Below, piece by piece: positions 1-7,959 of a stretch of 64,000 nt of DNA (position 1 is its first letter; each line of letters opens with the position of its first letter). Location: assembly GCF_030816505.1 (NCBI RefSeq), contig NZ_JAUSYB010000001.1, forward strand, positions 3,410,001 to 3,474,000. The letters are read 5' to 3'. Below the pieces are notes generated by a model. The model saw only the letters and a program-made list of their open reading frames with translations. It was not told the origin of the DNA and did no database searches. Source of the stretch: Microbacterium sp. W4I20 (GTDB taxonomy: Bacteria > Actinomycetota > Actinomycetes > Actinomycetales > Microbacteriaceae). The translations under genes were made by a program, and so were the position numbers.

Positions 1-478
1 TGGCGTTGATGACCAGAGACTCCGGCAGATCCGAGCGGCGCACATCTCGGAAGACGCCGACGGCGAAGGCGTCGACCACGAGACATCCCGTGTCGGGGCC
101 GGACACACGCTCCAACCACTCCCGCGTCGTTGCGGGGTCGTCGAGCCCGGGCCCGACGAGGACAGCGTCAGAGCTCTTCACGGCATCGTTCCACACGGCG
201 TCAGCGGGCTGCCCCGGTTCGGGCGATTCGTAGACGCCGGCCTCTGGAAAGGCGATCCGGACCACATCGGCGATCGCCCCGTCGCAGGTCACGCCCACTC
301 GTCCTGCGCCCACGCGCAGCGCCGCCTCGCCGGCCAGCACCACGGCGCCCGCCGACAGACGCGAGCCGCCGATGATCATCGCCTCGCCGCGGGACTTCTT
401 CGATTCGCCCGGGTCGGGCAGCCCCCACTCGCGCAGCAGGGTGGGAGTGACCTTCTGCGGCTCACGCGGGCTGGACAT
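1..478 (-). CDS. nnrD: ADP-dependent NAD(P)H-hydrate dehydratase (partial)
   Basis: Only the first 159 codons are visible; the 3' end lies beyond the window start. Members of this ribokinase-like fold repair hydrated NADH/NADPH in the cytoplasm, using ADP. The visible part shows the family pattern: a GEAMIIGGS glycine-rich turn near residue 35, then AGEAALRVGAGRVGV, and VGPGLDD near residue 115. The ATG at 478 overlaps the last 17 bases of the upstream histidine phosphatase gene, so the two are probably co-transcribed. The start was chosen because it is the only ATG ahead of the conserved block. The catalytic C-terminal region (GTGDVL-type motif) cannot be checked here. Confidence 0.8.
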   Translation of the reverse strand, partial: MSSPREPQKVTPTLLREWGLPDPGESKKSRGEAMIIGGSRLSAGAVVLAGEAALRVGAGRVGVTCDGAIADVVRIAFPEAGVYESPEPGQPADAVWNDAVKSSDAVLVGPGLDDPATTREWLERVSGPDTGCLVVDAFAVGVFRDVRRSDLPESLVINA

Positions 479-1190
479 CGGGGCTCCCCGGGTGCACGGT
501 GATGTCGGCGCCGAGCTCTGCGAGATGGCGGACGTCGGAGAAGTCGACGAGCTGCCATCGCCCCTCCTCGACGCGTAGTCGCGTCACGGACGCATTGAGG
601 ACGGTGTTCGACGCGGCGAACTTCATCAGGTGGGGCTCGTCCATCCCGGTCAGCAGGGAGATCAGCAGCATGACGACCGCGTCGTGGGCCACGACCAGTC
701 CCACGCGCGCATCGGCATCCGCTGTGTCGTGGAGGAACGACCGCAGGCGCAGGGCGACGTCCGCCCAGGACTCGCCCCCGGGCGGCCGGTGATAGTACTT
801 GCCCAGCCGTGCGCGTCGGGCTGCCTCCTCGGGATGCCGCGCCGCGACGCCCCGCCACGTCAGGAGGTCGAGGATGCCGAGCTCCCTGTCTCGCAGCCTC
901 TCGTCGGTGAGGACCTGATCGATGGCGGGGCCGTTCTCGACGCTCAACGCGAACGTCTGCTGAGCCCGGAGGTACGGGGAGAGCCACGCTATCTGCGGTC
1001 TCTCGGTCGCTGCGAGAAGCGGGGCTGCGAGTGCTCGCGCCTGTGCGATCCCGGTCGCGGACAGGGGTACGTCGGCATCCCGGTCGGCGAGCTCGATCGC
1101 CTCGGCGCCCGCCACCTCGGCTCCGGTGGCGGCGAGGTTCCCGACGCTCTCTCCATGCCGGACCAGCCACAGCTCCTCCAACGACCCCAT
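462..1190 (-). CDS. Histidine phosphatase family protein (phosphoglycerate mutase-like)
   Basis: A 242-residue protein with the catalytic LVRHGES motif at residues 8-14 and a second conserved His in VVAHDAV near residue 178, both diagnostic of the histidine phosphatase superfamily. It presumably dephosphorylates a small metabolite; the substrate cannot be told from sequence. The open frame runs further upstream to 1286, but the ATG at 1190 puts the RHG motif at the usual distance from the N-terminus, so that start is preferred. Its 3' end overlaps the start of nnrD. Confidence 0.85.
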   Translation of the reverse strand: MGSLEELWLVRHGESVGNLAATGAEVAGAEAIELADRDADVPLSATGIAQARALAAPLLAATERPQIAWLSPYLRAQQTFALSVENGPAIDQVLTDERLRDRELGILDLLTWRGVAARHPEEAARRARLGKYYHRPPGGESWADVALRLRSFLHDTADADARVGLVVAHDAVVMLLISLLTGMDEPHLMKFAASNTVLNASVTRLRVEEGRWQLVDFSDVRHLAELGADITVHPGSPDVQPA

Positions 1191-1288
1191 ACGGACATCC
1201 CTTCCGTCGACGTCCCGAGGATGCCATGACGACCGCGGCGGCTGCACGGGGTTGACCGGGCACCCGTCGGTGTGGGTAGCCTGCACCG

Positions 1289-1789
1289 ATGAACACTCGT
1301 GATCGTGTCCGCATCCTCGTTCCGGCCGGAGTCCTCGTGCTGGCGTGCGTCGTCACCGGGTGCGCCCCGGACGCAGGCGCCGGACCCGAGGGATCCCCGG
1401 GACCTGCGGCATCCGACTCTCCGACGTCGGAGGCGCCGCCCTCAGCGGCAGAGGATTTCGCCTACCCCGAAACGGACGACCCCACGCAGGCCGGAATCGC
1501 ACTGAAGTATGACGGCGACGACCCGTCGGGCGAGATCATCGCGGGACCGGCGGTGCTGGTGGCGGATCGACCGTTCTCGGTCGAAGGGCAGTGCGAGGGC
1601 GACGATGTCGGGTTCGAGGTCATGACGGCCGACGGCGAGAAGCGCGTGATCGCCGACGGTGCCTTCGACTGTGCGAGTCCGCCGGCCGGCGAGTACACCT
1701 ACCAGCTGCCGTACGCGGGACCGATCCAGGTGAACCTGACCGACACGGAGGGCGTCGACCGCGCCTGGGTGCGAGTCGTGCAGCCCTGA
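1289..1789 (+). CDS. Small secreted lipoprotein, unknown function
   Basis: A 166-residue protein with a lipoprotein signal: positive N-terminus, hydrophobic stretch and lipobox VVTGC at about residues 22-26, followed by an Ala/Pro/Ser/Glu-rich linker. The mature part is acidic and contains two further Cys residues (in GQCEGDD and FDCASP) that could form one disulfide. It probably sits on the outer face of the membrane. It is divergent from the histidine phosphatase. I do not recognise a functional family. Confidence 0.75.
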   Translation: MNTRDRVRILVPAGVLVLACVVTGCAPDAGAGPEGSPGPAASDSPTSEAPPSAAEDFAYPETDDPTQAGIALKYDGDDPSGEIIAGPAVLVADRPFSVEGQCEGDDVGFEVMTADGEKRVIADGAFDCASPPAGEYTYQLPYAGPIQVNLTDTEGVDRAWVRVVQP

Positions 1790-1798
1790 CGGACCCTT

Positions 1799-2131
1799 CT
1801 ACGTGGGCACCTCGACGCGGCCGGCTGCCTTCTGTTCGGCGGGCTCCGGCACGAGGTAGAGGCCGCTCGGGGCGTTCGCGGTGAAGGCGAGAGCCTCGAT
1901 CCACTCCCGGTTGATCGCCGGCTGACGACTGCCGCTGTACTTGAAGACCAGGGAGCTGCGGGCGTGGACCCACACGGTCGTGCGTCCGCCGCCGATGCTG
2001 GGATCCTCACGCCAGGTGAAGTTGAACGGCTCGCCGCGGCGGAGTTTCGCCGTGATGACCAGCTGAAGGTGGGTCAGCGCGCGATCTTCGATCTCGGTCT
2101 TGACGTTGCCCTCGTAGATGAATCGCCCCAT
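1799..2131 (-). CDS. DUF7882 family protein (first paralogue)
   Basis: A 110-residue cytoplasmic protein of a small actinobacterial family now called DUF7882; older annotations label it ATP-dependent DNA ligase without biochemical support. Family landmarks are RALTHLQLVITAKLRRGEPF, the TTVWVHARSSLVFKYSGSR block and the INREWIEALAFTANAPSGL block. It is clearly paralogous to the protein at 3465-3779, on the other strand. The role is unknown. The start ATG at 2131 gives the MG-x-[FI]-[IL]-Y-x-G opening shared by both copies. Confidence 0.75.
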   Translation of the reverse strand: MGRFIYEGNVKTEIEDRALTHLQLVITAKLRRGEPFNFTWREDPSIGGGRTTVWVHARSSLVFKYSGSRQPAINREWIEALAFTANAPSGLYLVPEPAEQKAAGRVEVPT

Positions 2132-2154
2132 TGTGCGTGTTGACTCCCGATCTG

Positions 2155-2196
2155 CGACTTACAGCGTATGCCTGCTCTTGTTTACACCGTAAGTCG
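2155..2196. promoter_or_regulatory. Inverted repeat upstream of the DUF7882 gene
   Basis: CGACTTAC (2155-2162) and its exact reverse complement GTAAGTCG (2189-2196) flank a 26-base spacer starting 24 bases upstream of the 2131 start codon, in the only promoter-sized gap of this gene. GATCTGC also occurs twice nearby (2149-2155 and 2198-2204). It may be a two-half-site operator or the loop base of a leader structure. Confidence 0.35.
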
Positions 2197-2260
2197 GCGA
2201 TCTGCAAACGGGCGGGAAACCCAGGGGAGAGACGCGTCGGGCAGGGACGCAGCGCGGGGC

Positions 2261-2977
2261 TTACTGCGAGAGCTCGGCGCCCAGCCGATCGAGCAGGCTC
2301 TCCAGCGACGCCTCGAACTCCTCATCGCTGCGGTCCTCGCTCAGCAGGGGTCGCAGGCGCACGATCTGCGCGTCGTCGTCGACCTCGGCCTCGCCGTCGC
2401 TCTCCGGCACATCGGCGCCGCCCTCATCGAGCGGCTCTTCGAGCGGACTGATCTCGGCCCCTCGCACAGCGGACTCCAGCAGCAGCTGGCCGAGGAGGAA
2501 GCTGCTGAACGATCGGTAGGTGTCCACGGCCTGCTGATCCGAGAAGCCGTGCCCGATGAGGGTGTCGAGGAACAGCTCGACCAGCTCCACGCTGCGCAGC
2601 GGAGGACGGAGCCAGGGGGCCGCGGGGTGACGGGTGGCCACCAGGGGGAACGCCCGGGGGTGATCGATCGCGATCTGCCGCACGCGATGCGCGACCGTCT
2701 GCAGGAAGCCCTGCCAGTGGTCCGCGATCTCGTCGTCGAAGGTGGCGGTCAGGTCGCCCATCAGGAGTGTGGTGACGCCCTCGAGCAGATCCTCCCTGCC
2801 GTGGACGTAGCGGTAGAGCGACATCGCCTCGACGCCGAGCTCTTGTGCCAGCGATCGCATCGACAGGGTCTGCGCGCCGACCGCGTCGATCTGCCCGAGG
2901 GCCGTCCGGACGATCAGGTCGCGGCTCAGTCGGCCGGCCGCCGAGTCACGCTGCTTGTCCTGCGAACGTTCCGGCAT
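2261..2977 (-). CDS. TetR/AcrR family regulator with TetR-type C-terminal domain
   Basis: A 238-residue regulator. The N-terminal helix-turn-helix spans about residues 22-68 (IVRTALGQIDAVGAQTLSMR ... LYRYVHGREDLL); the serine-for-threonine and LYRYV form are typical of the tetracycline-repressor-like subgroup whose C-terminal ligand domain follows. Residues 170-210 are unusually acidic (runs of Glu/Asp), probably a disordered loop. No operon partner: it lies between two small convergent or divergent genes. Target and ligand unknown. Confidence 0.8.
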   Translation of the reverse strand: MPERSQDKQRDSAAGRLSRDLIVRTALGQIDAVGAQTLSMRSLAQELGVEAMSLYRYVHGREDLLEGVTTLLMGDLTATFDDEIADHWQGFLQTVAHRVRQIAIDHPRAFPLVATRHPAAPWLRPPLRSVELVELFLDTLIGHGFSDQQAVDTYRSFSSFLLGQLLLESAVRGAEISPLEEPLDEGGADVPESDGEAEVDDDAQIVRLRPLLSEDRSDEEFEASLESLLDRLGAELSQ

Positions 2978-3101
2978 GCGCCCACGCTACTCGCATGCGG
3001 AGCAAACGCCACTCGCCTGACGCGAGGTGGGGAAGCTAGCAGCCTCGTGTCACCCGGGCAAGGGGCGATCGGATCCGGACGTGATGCCGTAGAAATGCAT
3101 C

Positions 3102-3428
3102 ATGCAGTTGATCACGTATGGCGGGGACGAGTTCGTCACGGGGGATGAGATCGCCAGTGCGCTCCTCGCCTACGGGCGCGCGCTGGGAGACGATGAGCGA
3201 GCGGAGATCGTCGAGATACCGATCCGGGAGAACGACGGCTCGGTCGTCACCGCGAAGTTCCTCATCGGCCCTGCGAGCCAGATCGTCTCCCGGACCGTCA
3301 GTGACCAGGGGGCCGAGCTCGAGGACGCGGAGCTGGTGGCCCGGCTGAAGGATCTCACCCGCAGCGTCGAATCTCCGGCGAGCGGATCGCTCGAGATGCC
3401 GGCCGACCCCGGCTACGAGCTCGACTAG
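3102..3428 (+). CDS. Conserved hypothetical protein, 108 aa
   Basis: A small soluble acidic protein (many Glu/Asp, pattern LITYGGDEFVTGDEIASALL) without signal peptide or membrane segment. I do not recognise a named family. It starts with an ATG ten codons after the probable promoter region, and ends 36 bases before the DUF7882 paralogue downstream on the same strand, so the two may share a transcript. Confidence 0.6.
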   Translation: MQLITYGGDEFVTGDEIASALLAYGRALGDDERAEIVEIPIRENDGSVVTAKFLIGPASQIVSRTVSDQGAELEDAELVARLKDLTRSVESPASGSLEMPADPGYELD

Positions 3429-3464
3429 CGCGGCAGCGGCTCACCGACGACTATCTTCTTATCC

Positions 3465-3779
3465 ATGGGCACCATTCTCTACGGCGGCGCGAGTGACCCG
3501 ATCCACATCGAGGACCGCGCGCTGGCACATCTCAAAGTCGTGATCGCCACCAAACTGCGACGCAATGAGAGCTTCACGCTCTCGTGGCGGCACCCGGAAG
3601 ACGAGGCAGCAGGTCGCTCGACGATCTGGTTGCACCCCTCCATCCCGCTGCGGTTCACGTTCGACGAGCCGGAGACCCCGCAGCTCAACGTGAAGTGGAT
3701 CGAGGAGCTCATGCAATCGGCGAACTCGACCGGCGGCATCTCCCTCGTCGACGAGGTTCTCGAGAACCCCGACGCGTAG
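3465..3779 (+). CDS. DUF7882 family protein (second paralogue)
   Basis: A 104-residue protein sharing with the product of 1799-2131 the opening MGTILYGG, the HIEDRALAHLKVVIATKLRR block, the STIWLHPSIPLRFTFDEPE block and the VKWIEELMQSANSTGGISLV block. Same unknown cytoplasmic function. No disulfides, no membrane segment. The two copies bracket a TetR gene and a small hypothetical. Confidence 0.75.
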   Translation: MGTILYGGASDPIHIEDRALAHLKVVIATKLRRNESFTLSWRHPEDEAAGRSTIWLHPSIPLRFTFDEPETPQLNVKWIEELMQSANSTGGISLVDEVLENPDA

Positions 3780-3805
3780 GTCGCCGCGTACGTCGTAGTC
3801 GCCGG

Positions 3806-3823
3806 CCCGGACACGTGTCCGGG
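3806..3823. promoter_or_regulatory. 18-bp perfect palindrome, candidate operator
   Basis: CCCGGACACGTGTCCGGG is a perfect palindrome without spacer, 20 bases upstream of the oxidoreductase start and just before its GCAGGAGG ribosome binding site. Its position inside the leader suits a repressor operator. It could also act as the terminator of the preceding DUF7882 gene, but there is no T tract. Confidence 0.5.
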
Positions 3824-3843
3824 ATCACCCCGCAGGAGGCAGC

Positions 3844-5253
3844 ATGTCCGAGTTCCGCGAGCACTACGACGTCGCCGTGATCGGCGCCGGCCCCGCCGGC
3901 ACGGCCGCGGCCCTGCGAGCATCCGAGTTGGGTGCGCAGGTCGTGGTGCTGGAGGCCGGCCGCACCGGTGGGACCTGCGTGAACACGGGCTGTGTGCCCA
4001 CCCGCGTGCTGGCGAAGACCGCCCGCCTCATCCGTGAGTCGCGCCATGCCGACGACTACGGCGTCTCGGTCGGGACGCCGACGATCGACTGGGCCACGAC
4101 CGTCGAGCGTGTCCACGAACGTGTCGACCGGGTGCGTTCCCTCAAGCGCGAGGCAGAGCGGTTCGCCGAGGCCGGCATCGACCTGATCCACGAGGGGCGC
4201 GCGCGCTTCGTCGACGATCACACGCTCGTGCTCGACAGTGGGCGGCGCATCACCGCCGGTTCCATCCTGATCTGCGTCGGCGGTCACTCGAGACGACTGC
4301 CGATCCCGGGTGCCGAGCTGGCCACCGTTCCCGAGGACGTGCTGTCGCTGCCGACGCTGCCCCGCCGGGTCGGGGTGATCGGCGCGGGCAACACGGGTGC
4401 GCAACTCGTCACGGTGTTCGCGTCGTTCGGCTCCGAGGTGACCCTCCTCGACGTCGCGCCCCGGGTGCTGATGGCATCGGATGCTGCGATCGCCGCAACC
4501 GTCGAGAGCGCGTTCGCGCACCAGGGCATCGACGTGCACACGGGCATCGAGACGGTGACGAGCCTGGAACGCACGGAGGACGGCGCCCTCCGACTCGACT
4601 GGCGGGAGGCGGGGGAGACACGCACCTCGACGTTCGACGCCGTGATCATGGCGACCGGCTGGCCGGCCGACGTGGAAGATCTCGGCCTCGAGAACGCCGG
4701 CATCGTGACCGAGCGCTCGGCGATCCCCGCAGACCGGTACTTCCGCACGGTGGTGCCGCACATCTTCGCGGTCGGCGATGCGAACGGACGCGACATGCTC
4801 GTGCAGGCCGCCCAGTTCGAGGGCGAGGCCGCCGCCGAGAACGCCGTCCTCGGCGCCAACCGCCGCACACCACACCACCTGCTGCCCGCCGGCGGATTCA
4901 CCGACCCCGACTACGCCGGCGTCGGACTCACCGAGGAGCAGGCGCGAGAGCGCGACACCGACTGCGTCGTCGTCTCCGTTCCCTACGCCAGCCTCGAGCG
5001 CGCCGTGATCGACGACCGCGAGATCGGATTCCTCAAGCTCATCGCCGACCGGCGGCGCGAGCTCATCCTCGGTGCCCACGCGGTCGGCGAGAACGCCATC
5101 GAGGTCATCCAGTCGGTCACCACCGCCATGGCCGCCGGCGTCGACGTGTCGACTCTCGCGGGAGTCCGATTCGCGTACCCCACCTACAGCGCGATCATCG
5201 GCATCGCGGCGCGCGCGGTGCTCTCCGAGTCGAGTCCGGCTCGGGCTCAGTAG
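3844..5253 (+). CDS. FAD-dependent pyridine nucleotide-disulfide oxidoreductase (MerA/Lpd-like)
   Basis: A 469-residue class I flavin disulfide reductase. Visible in order: FAD-binding GAGPAG (residues 14-19), the redox-active disulfide GGTCVNTGCVPT (near 44-55), NAD(P)-binding VIGAGNTGAQ (near 180), second FAD motif FAVGDANG (near 310) and the dimerisation domain. The C-terminal HPT-x-x-E motif that supplies the catalytic His/Glu in lipoamide dehydrogenase and glutathione reductase reads AYPTYSA here, so it is not a standard member; this form resembles the loosely named mercuric-reductase-like group, but no mercury-binding Cys pair is seen at the C-terminus. Strong RBS (AGGAGG). Overlaps the following MFS gene by one base, so they form an operon. 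Confidence 0.85.
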   Translation: MSEFREHYDVAVIGAGPAGTAAALRASELGAQVVVLEAGRTGGTCVNTGCVPTRVLAKTARLIRESRHADDYGVSVGTPTIDWATTVERVHERVDRVRSLKREAERFAEAGIDLIHEGRARFVDDHTLVLDSGRRITAGSILICVGGHSRRLPIPGAELATVPEDVLSLPTLPRRVGVIGAGNTGAQLVTVFASFGSEVTLLDVAPRVLMASDAAIAATVESAFAHQGIDVHTGIETVTSLERTEDGALRLDWREAGETRTSTFDAVIMATGWPADVEDLGLENAGIVTERSAIPADRYFRTVVPHIFAVGDANGRDMLVQAAQFEGEAAAENAVLGANRRTPHHLLPAGGFTDPDYAGVGLTEEQARERDTDCVVVSVPYASLERAVIDDREIGFLKLIADRRRELILGAHAVGENAIEVIQSVTTAMAAGVDVSTLAGVRFAYPTYSAIIGIAARAVLSESSPARAQ

Positions 5254-6563
5254 TGGTGGCCGCACCACCGGAATCCGCCGCTCGGTACATCCTCCGCTCG
5301 AGGCTGCTCCGTGGCGCCTTCATCAGCCTGGTCATCTCGGGGATCGGCATCTCCATCACCGTCCCGCAGATCACCCTGTTCCTCGTGCAGGAGCTGCACC
5401 TGACCGAGGCTCAGGCCGGCCTGTACTTCCTGACCAACCTCCTGGCCCCGATCGCCGGGTACGCAGTGGGCTCCCTCTCGGATCGTGCCGGCTCGCGGCT
5501 GCTCGTCTTCCGGCTCTCAGCGATCGCCGGGTTCATCGGGTGGGTGCTGATGGCGTTCGCGATGCAGGCCTGGATGCCGTTCGCCATCAACATGCTGCTC
5601 CTCAGCACGGCGGGCGCCGGCGCCGCCCAGCTGCAGGCGGCGGTGCGCGACGAGCTGAACCGCTCACCTACCCCTGCCGACAACGAGGTCGTCGCCATCA
5701 TCCGCATGGCGATGGCGCTGGGATGGATCGTCGGACCGGTGCTCGGCGCCGTCCTCGGCGCGGTGCTGGGGCTGCGGCCACTGCTCCTCGTCACCGGCAT
5801 CAGCGTGCTGCTGTCCCTCGTTCCGCTGATCGGGGTGCGGACCCCGCCCGTGACCCGGGAGAAGTCGACGGCGCTGCGCGCACCGGCGCCGTCCGAGGCG
5901 CAGGGAACGGCATCGGATGCCGCCGTCGTGCTGCCCCCGATGTCGGCCCGGCCTGAAGGCCGACGCAACCGCGAAGGCTCGCTCCTGCCGCTCCTCGTCT
6001 TCACCGGGATCTACGTCCTCATCATGTGCGGCGAGACGGTGAAGCTCGCGTACCTGCCGCTGTACATGGACGGGGAGCTCGACGTTGACGACGGCGTCCG
6101 TGGTGCGGTGATCGGCCTGCAGCCGCTCGTCGAGCTGCTGCTGATGCCGCTGGCGGCGAAGCTCGCGAGCCGGTTCGGCTTCGCCCGCGTCCTGACGGTC
6201 GGTGCGCTGATGGCCGTCGCGGCCCATCTGTCGTACTCCGCGGCGGGGGCTGTGGTCCCGCACCTCGTGCCGCTCGTCGTGGGTCAGCTGCTGATGGCCG
6301 GCGTCATCGCCACGTTCGGCGTGCTCGGCATCACGGTGGCGCAGCGGCTGGTACCGACGCGGGTGGGGATGGCCTCGAGCCTCTTCCTCAGCGCCTATGC
6401 GATCAACGCGGCGGTCGGAGGTTTCGCGGGGAGTGTCGGATCGACCTGGCTGGGTCTTCCGCAGCTGTTCTGGATCCCCGCGGCCAGCGCGACGGTCGGG
6501 GTCATCGCGCTCGTGGTGCTGAACGCCCGCGTGCCGCTCGACCCGGTGCAGCGCCGCGTCTGA
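5253..6563 (+). CDS. MFS transporter (drug or sugar efflux type)
   Basis: A 436-residue major facilitator protein with about 12 hydrophobic segments. The motif A-like stretch GSLSDRAGSRLL follows the second segment near residue 75, and a long cytoplasmic loop rich in Ala/Pro/Arg lies between segments 6 and 7 (about residues 205-245). Starts with GTG (5253), overlapping the stop of the oxidoreductase by one base; a second GTG follows directly. The layout resembles SET-type sugar efflux proteins, but the substrate is not predictable. Coupling to a flavin disulfide reductase suggests export of the reduced product or of the toxicant, which is inference. Confidence 0.8.
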   Translation: MVAAPPESAARYILRSRLLRGAFISLVISGIGISITVPQITLFLVQELHLTEAQAGLYFLTNLLAPIAGYAVGSLSDRAGSRLLVFRLSAIAGFIGWVLMAFAMQAWMPFAINMLLLSTAGAGAAQLQAAVRDELNRSPTPADNEVVAIIRMAMALGWIVGPVLGAVLGAVLGLRPLLLVTGISVLLSLVPLIGVRTPPVTREKSTALRAPAPSEAQGTASDAAVVLPPMSARPEGRRNREGSLLPLLVFTGIYVLIMCGETVKLAYLPLYMDGELDVDDGVRGAVIGLQPLVELLLMPLAAKLASRFGFARVLTVGALMAVAAHLSYSAAGAVVPHLVPLVVGQLLMAGVIATFGVLGITVAQRLVPTRVGMASSLFLSAYAINAAVGGFAGSVGSTWLGLPQLFWIPAASATVGVIALVVLNARVPLDPVQRRV

Positions 6564-6611
6564 CGACCGGCGGTCGGGCCGGCGGCGCGCGCCCGCGCAC
6601 GCGCGGCGAGC

Positions 6612-7808
6612 TCACTCGTGCTCCGGCAGCACCGGTGTCGACCAGCCGGGATCGCGGCCGAGCTGCGTGGCGCGGCCCACCGACGAGGATCCGAAGCGAT
6701 CGCGCACGGCGTCGAGTACCGTGTCGAGCCCCTGGCCCTCGTCCCAGTCGATCGGGAGCTCGGGCGGGATGTTCTCGGCGCGATCGAGCTGCGACAGCGA
6801 GATGCCGAGGAGAGTGATGCCGCGCTCCGTGATCTCGGGCAGAGCGGCCGTGAGCAGCAGACGTGCGACGGTGAGGAGGATGGACGTGCGATCGGTCGGG
6901 ACGCCGACGGTGCGCGACCGGGTGGCCTTCGCAAAGTCGCCGAAGCGGAGGCGCAGCACCACCGTGCGGCAGACGCGGTCTCCGTCGCGGAGGCGACTGC
7001 CGAGCCGGTCGATGATCTGCGTGAGGATGAGATCGAGTTCCCCGGCCGAGCGCGGTCGGCTGCCGAGAGCGCGTTGGGAGCCGATCGACCGACGGCGCCG
7101 GGTCGTGTCGACCGGTCGCGGGTCGCGCAGCCGCGCGAGTGCGTGCACGTGCGCGCCGGTCGCCTTGCCCAGCATCCGTTCGGCGGTGGCGGCTTCGAGC
7201 TCGGCCAGCTGGCCGACGGTGTGGACGCCGTGGCGGTGCAGCTTCTCGGCTGTGACGGCGCCGACGCCCCACAGGCGCTCGACCGGCAGCGGCAGCAGGA
7301 ACTCCTCCTCCCGGTCGGGTTCCACCACCAGCAGGCCGTCGGGCTTGCTGACGGCGCTGGCGACCTTGGCGAGGAACTTGGTGCGTGCGACGCCGACCGA
7401 GATGGCGAGGCCGACCTCCGCGCGCACCCGCTCCCGCAGTCGGACGGCGACCTGCTCGGGCGTGCCGACGATGCGCCGCAGCCCGCCGACCTCGAGGAAC
7501 GCCTCGTCGATCGACAGACCCTCCACCAGGGGAGTGGTGTCGCGGAAGACGGCGAACACGTCGCGGCTCGCCTGCGAGTAGGCATCCATCCGCGGCGGGA
7601 CGACGACGGCATCCGGGCACAGCTGCAGAGCCTGTCGCCCGCCCATCGCGGTGCGCACGCCGCGGGCCTTCGCCTCGTAGCTGGCTGCCAGCACCACTCC
7701 GCCGCCGACGATGACGGGCCGACCGCGCAGGGCGGGCGCGTCGCGCTGCTCGACCGAGGCGTAGAACGCGTCGAGATCGGCGTGGAGCACGGTGGCCTCG
7801 TCCCGCAT
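6612..7808 (-). CDS. dinB: DNA polymerase IV (Y-family, lesion bypass)
   Basis: A 398-residue Y-family polymerase. Catalytic motifs: HADLDAFYASVEQRD at the N-terminus (metal-binding Asp) and LSIDEAFLEV near residue 100 (Asp-Glu pair). The finger/palm part AISVGVARTKFLAKVASAVS and the helix-hairpin-helix LWGVGAVTAEKLHRHGV follow, then the little-finger domain. The open frame extends to 7907, but the ATG at 7808 places the first motif at the expected position. It is convergent with the MFS gene and divergent from the efflux operon, whose operators lie 80 bases upstream of it. No SOS box recognised. Confidence 0.9.
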   Translation of the reverse strand: MRDEATVLHADLDAFYASVEQRDAPALRGRPVIVGGGVVLAASYEAKARGVRTAMGGRQALQLCPDAVVVPPRMDAYSQASRDVFAVFRDTTPLVEGLSIDEAFLEVGGLRRIVGTPEQVAVRLRERVRAEVGLAISVGVARTKFLAKVASAVSKPDGLLVVEPDREEEFLLPLPVERLWGVGAVTAEKLHRHGVHTVGQLAELEAATAERMLGKATGAHVHALARLRDPRPVDTTRRRRSIGSQRALGSRPRSAGELDLILTQIIDRLGSRLRDGDRVCRTVVLRLRFGDFAKATRSRTVGVPTDRTSILLTVARLLLTAALPEITERGITLLGISLSQLDRAENIPPELPIDWDEGQGLDTVLDAVRDRFGSSSVGRATQLGRDPGWSTPVLPEHE

Positions 7809-7890
7809 CCGATCTCCTGTCGACGTGCATATCGTCGCACGCACCAGGGACATCGAGACCCGGGCGCCATCGATGGTTGCTTCAGGTCGA

Positions 7891-7937
7891 TAGTTGCGGT
7901 TTGGCAACTACAGGCGTATAGTTGACTCTTATCAACT
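7891..7937 (+). promoter_or_regulatory. Promoter with two palindromic operators (MarR type)
   Basis: Operator 1 is TAGTTGC-N6-GCAACTA (7891-7910, seven-base perfect arms). Operator 2 is AGTTGA-N6-TCAACT (7920-7937, six-base perfect arms). Centres are 28 bp apart. A promoter with -35 TTGCGG (7894-7899), 17-base spacer and -10 TATAGT (7917-7922) is embedded in them, so a bound repressor would cover both elements. The obvious ligand is the MarR protein encoded at the end of this operon (9680-10135), giving autoregulation. Confidence 0.65.
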
Positions 7938-7959
7938 TTCTACACAGGAGCCATCCACT

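Noticed and set aside
3709..5268. Minus-strand 519-codon open frame
   Set aside because: It is antisense to the disulfide oxidoreductase, whose FAD and redox motifs are clear; the antisense product has Arg/Gly/Asp-rich composition without motifs.
6583..6606. Alternating CG tracts at 6583-6606 and 47582-47596 as Z-DNA signals
   Set aside because: Short and expected at this G+C content; both lie at gene ends, but no further evidence supports a function.
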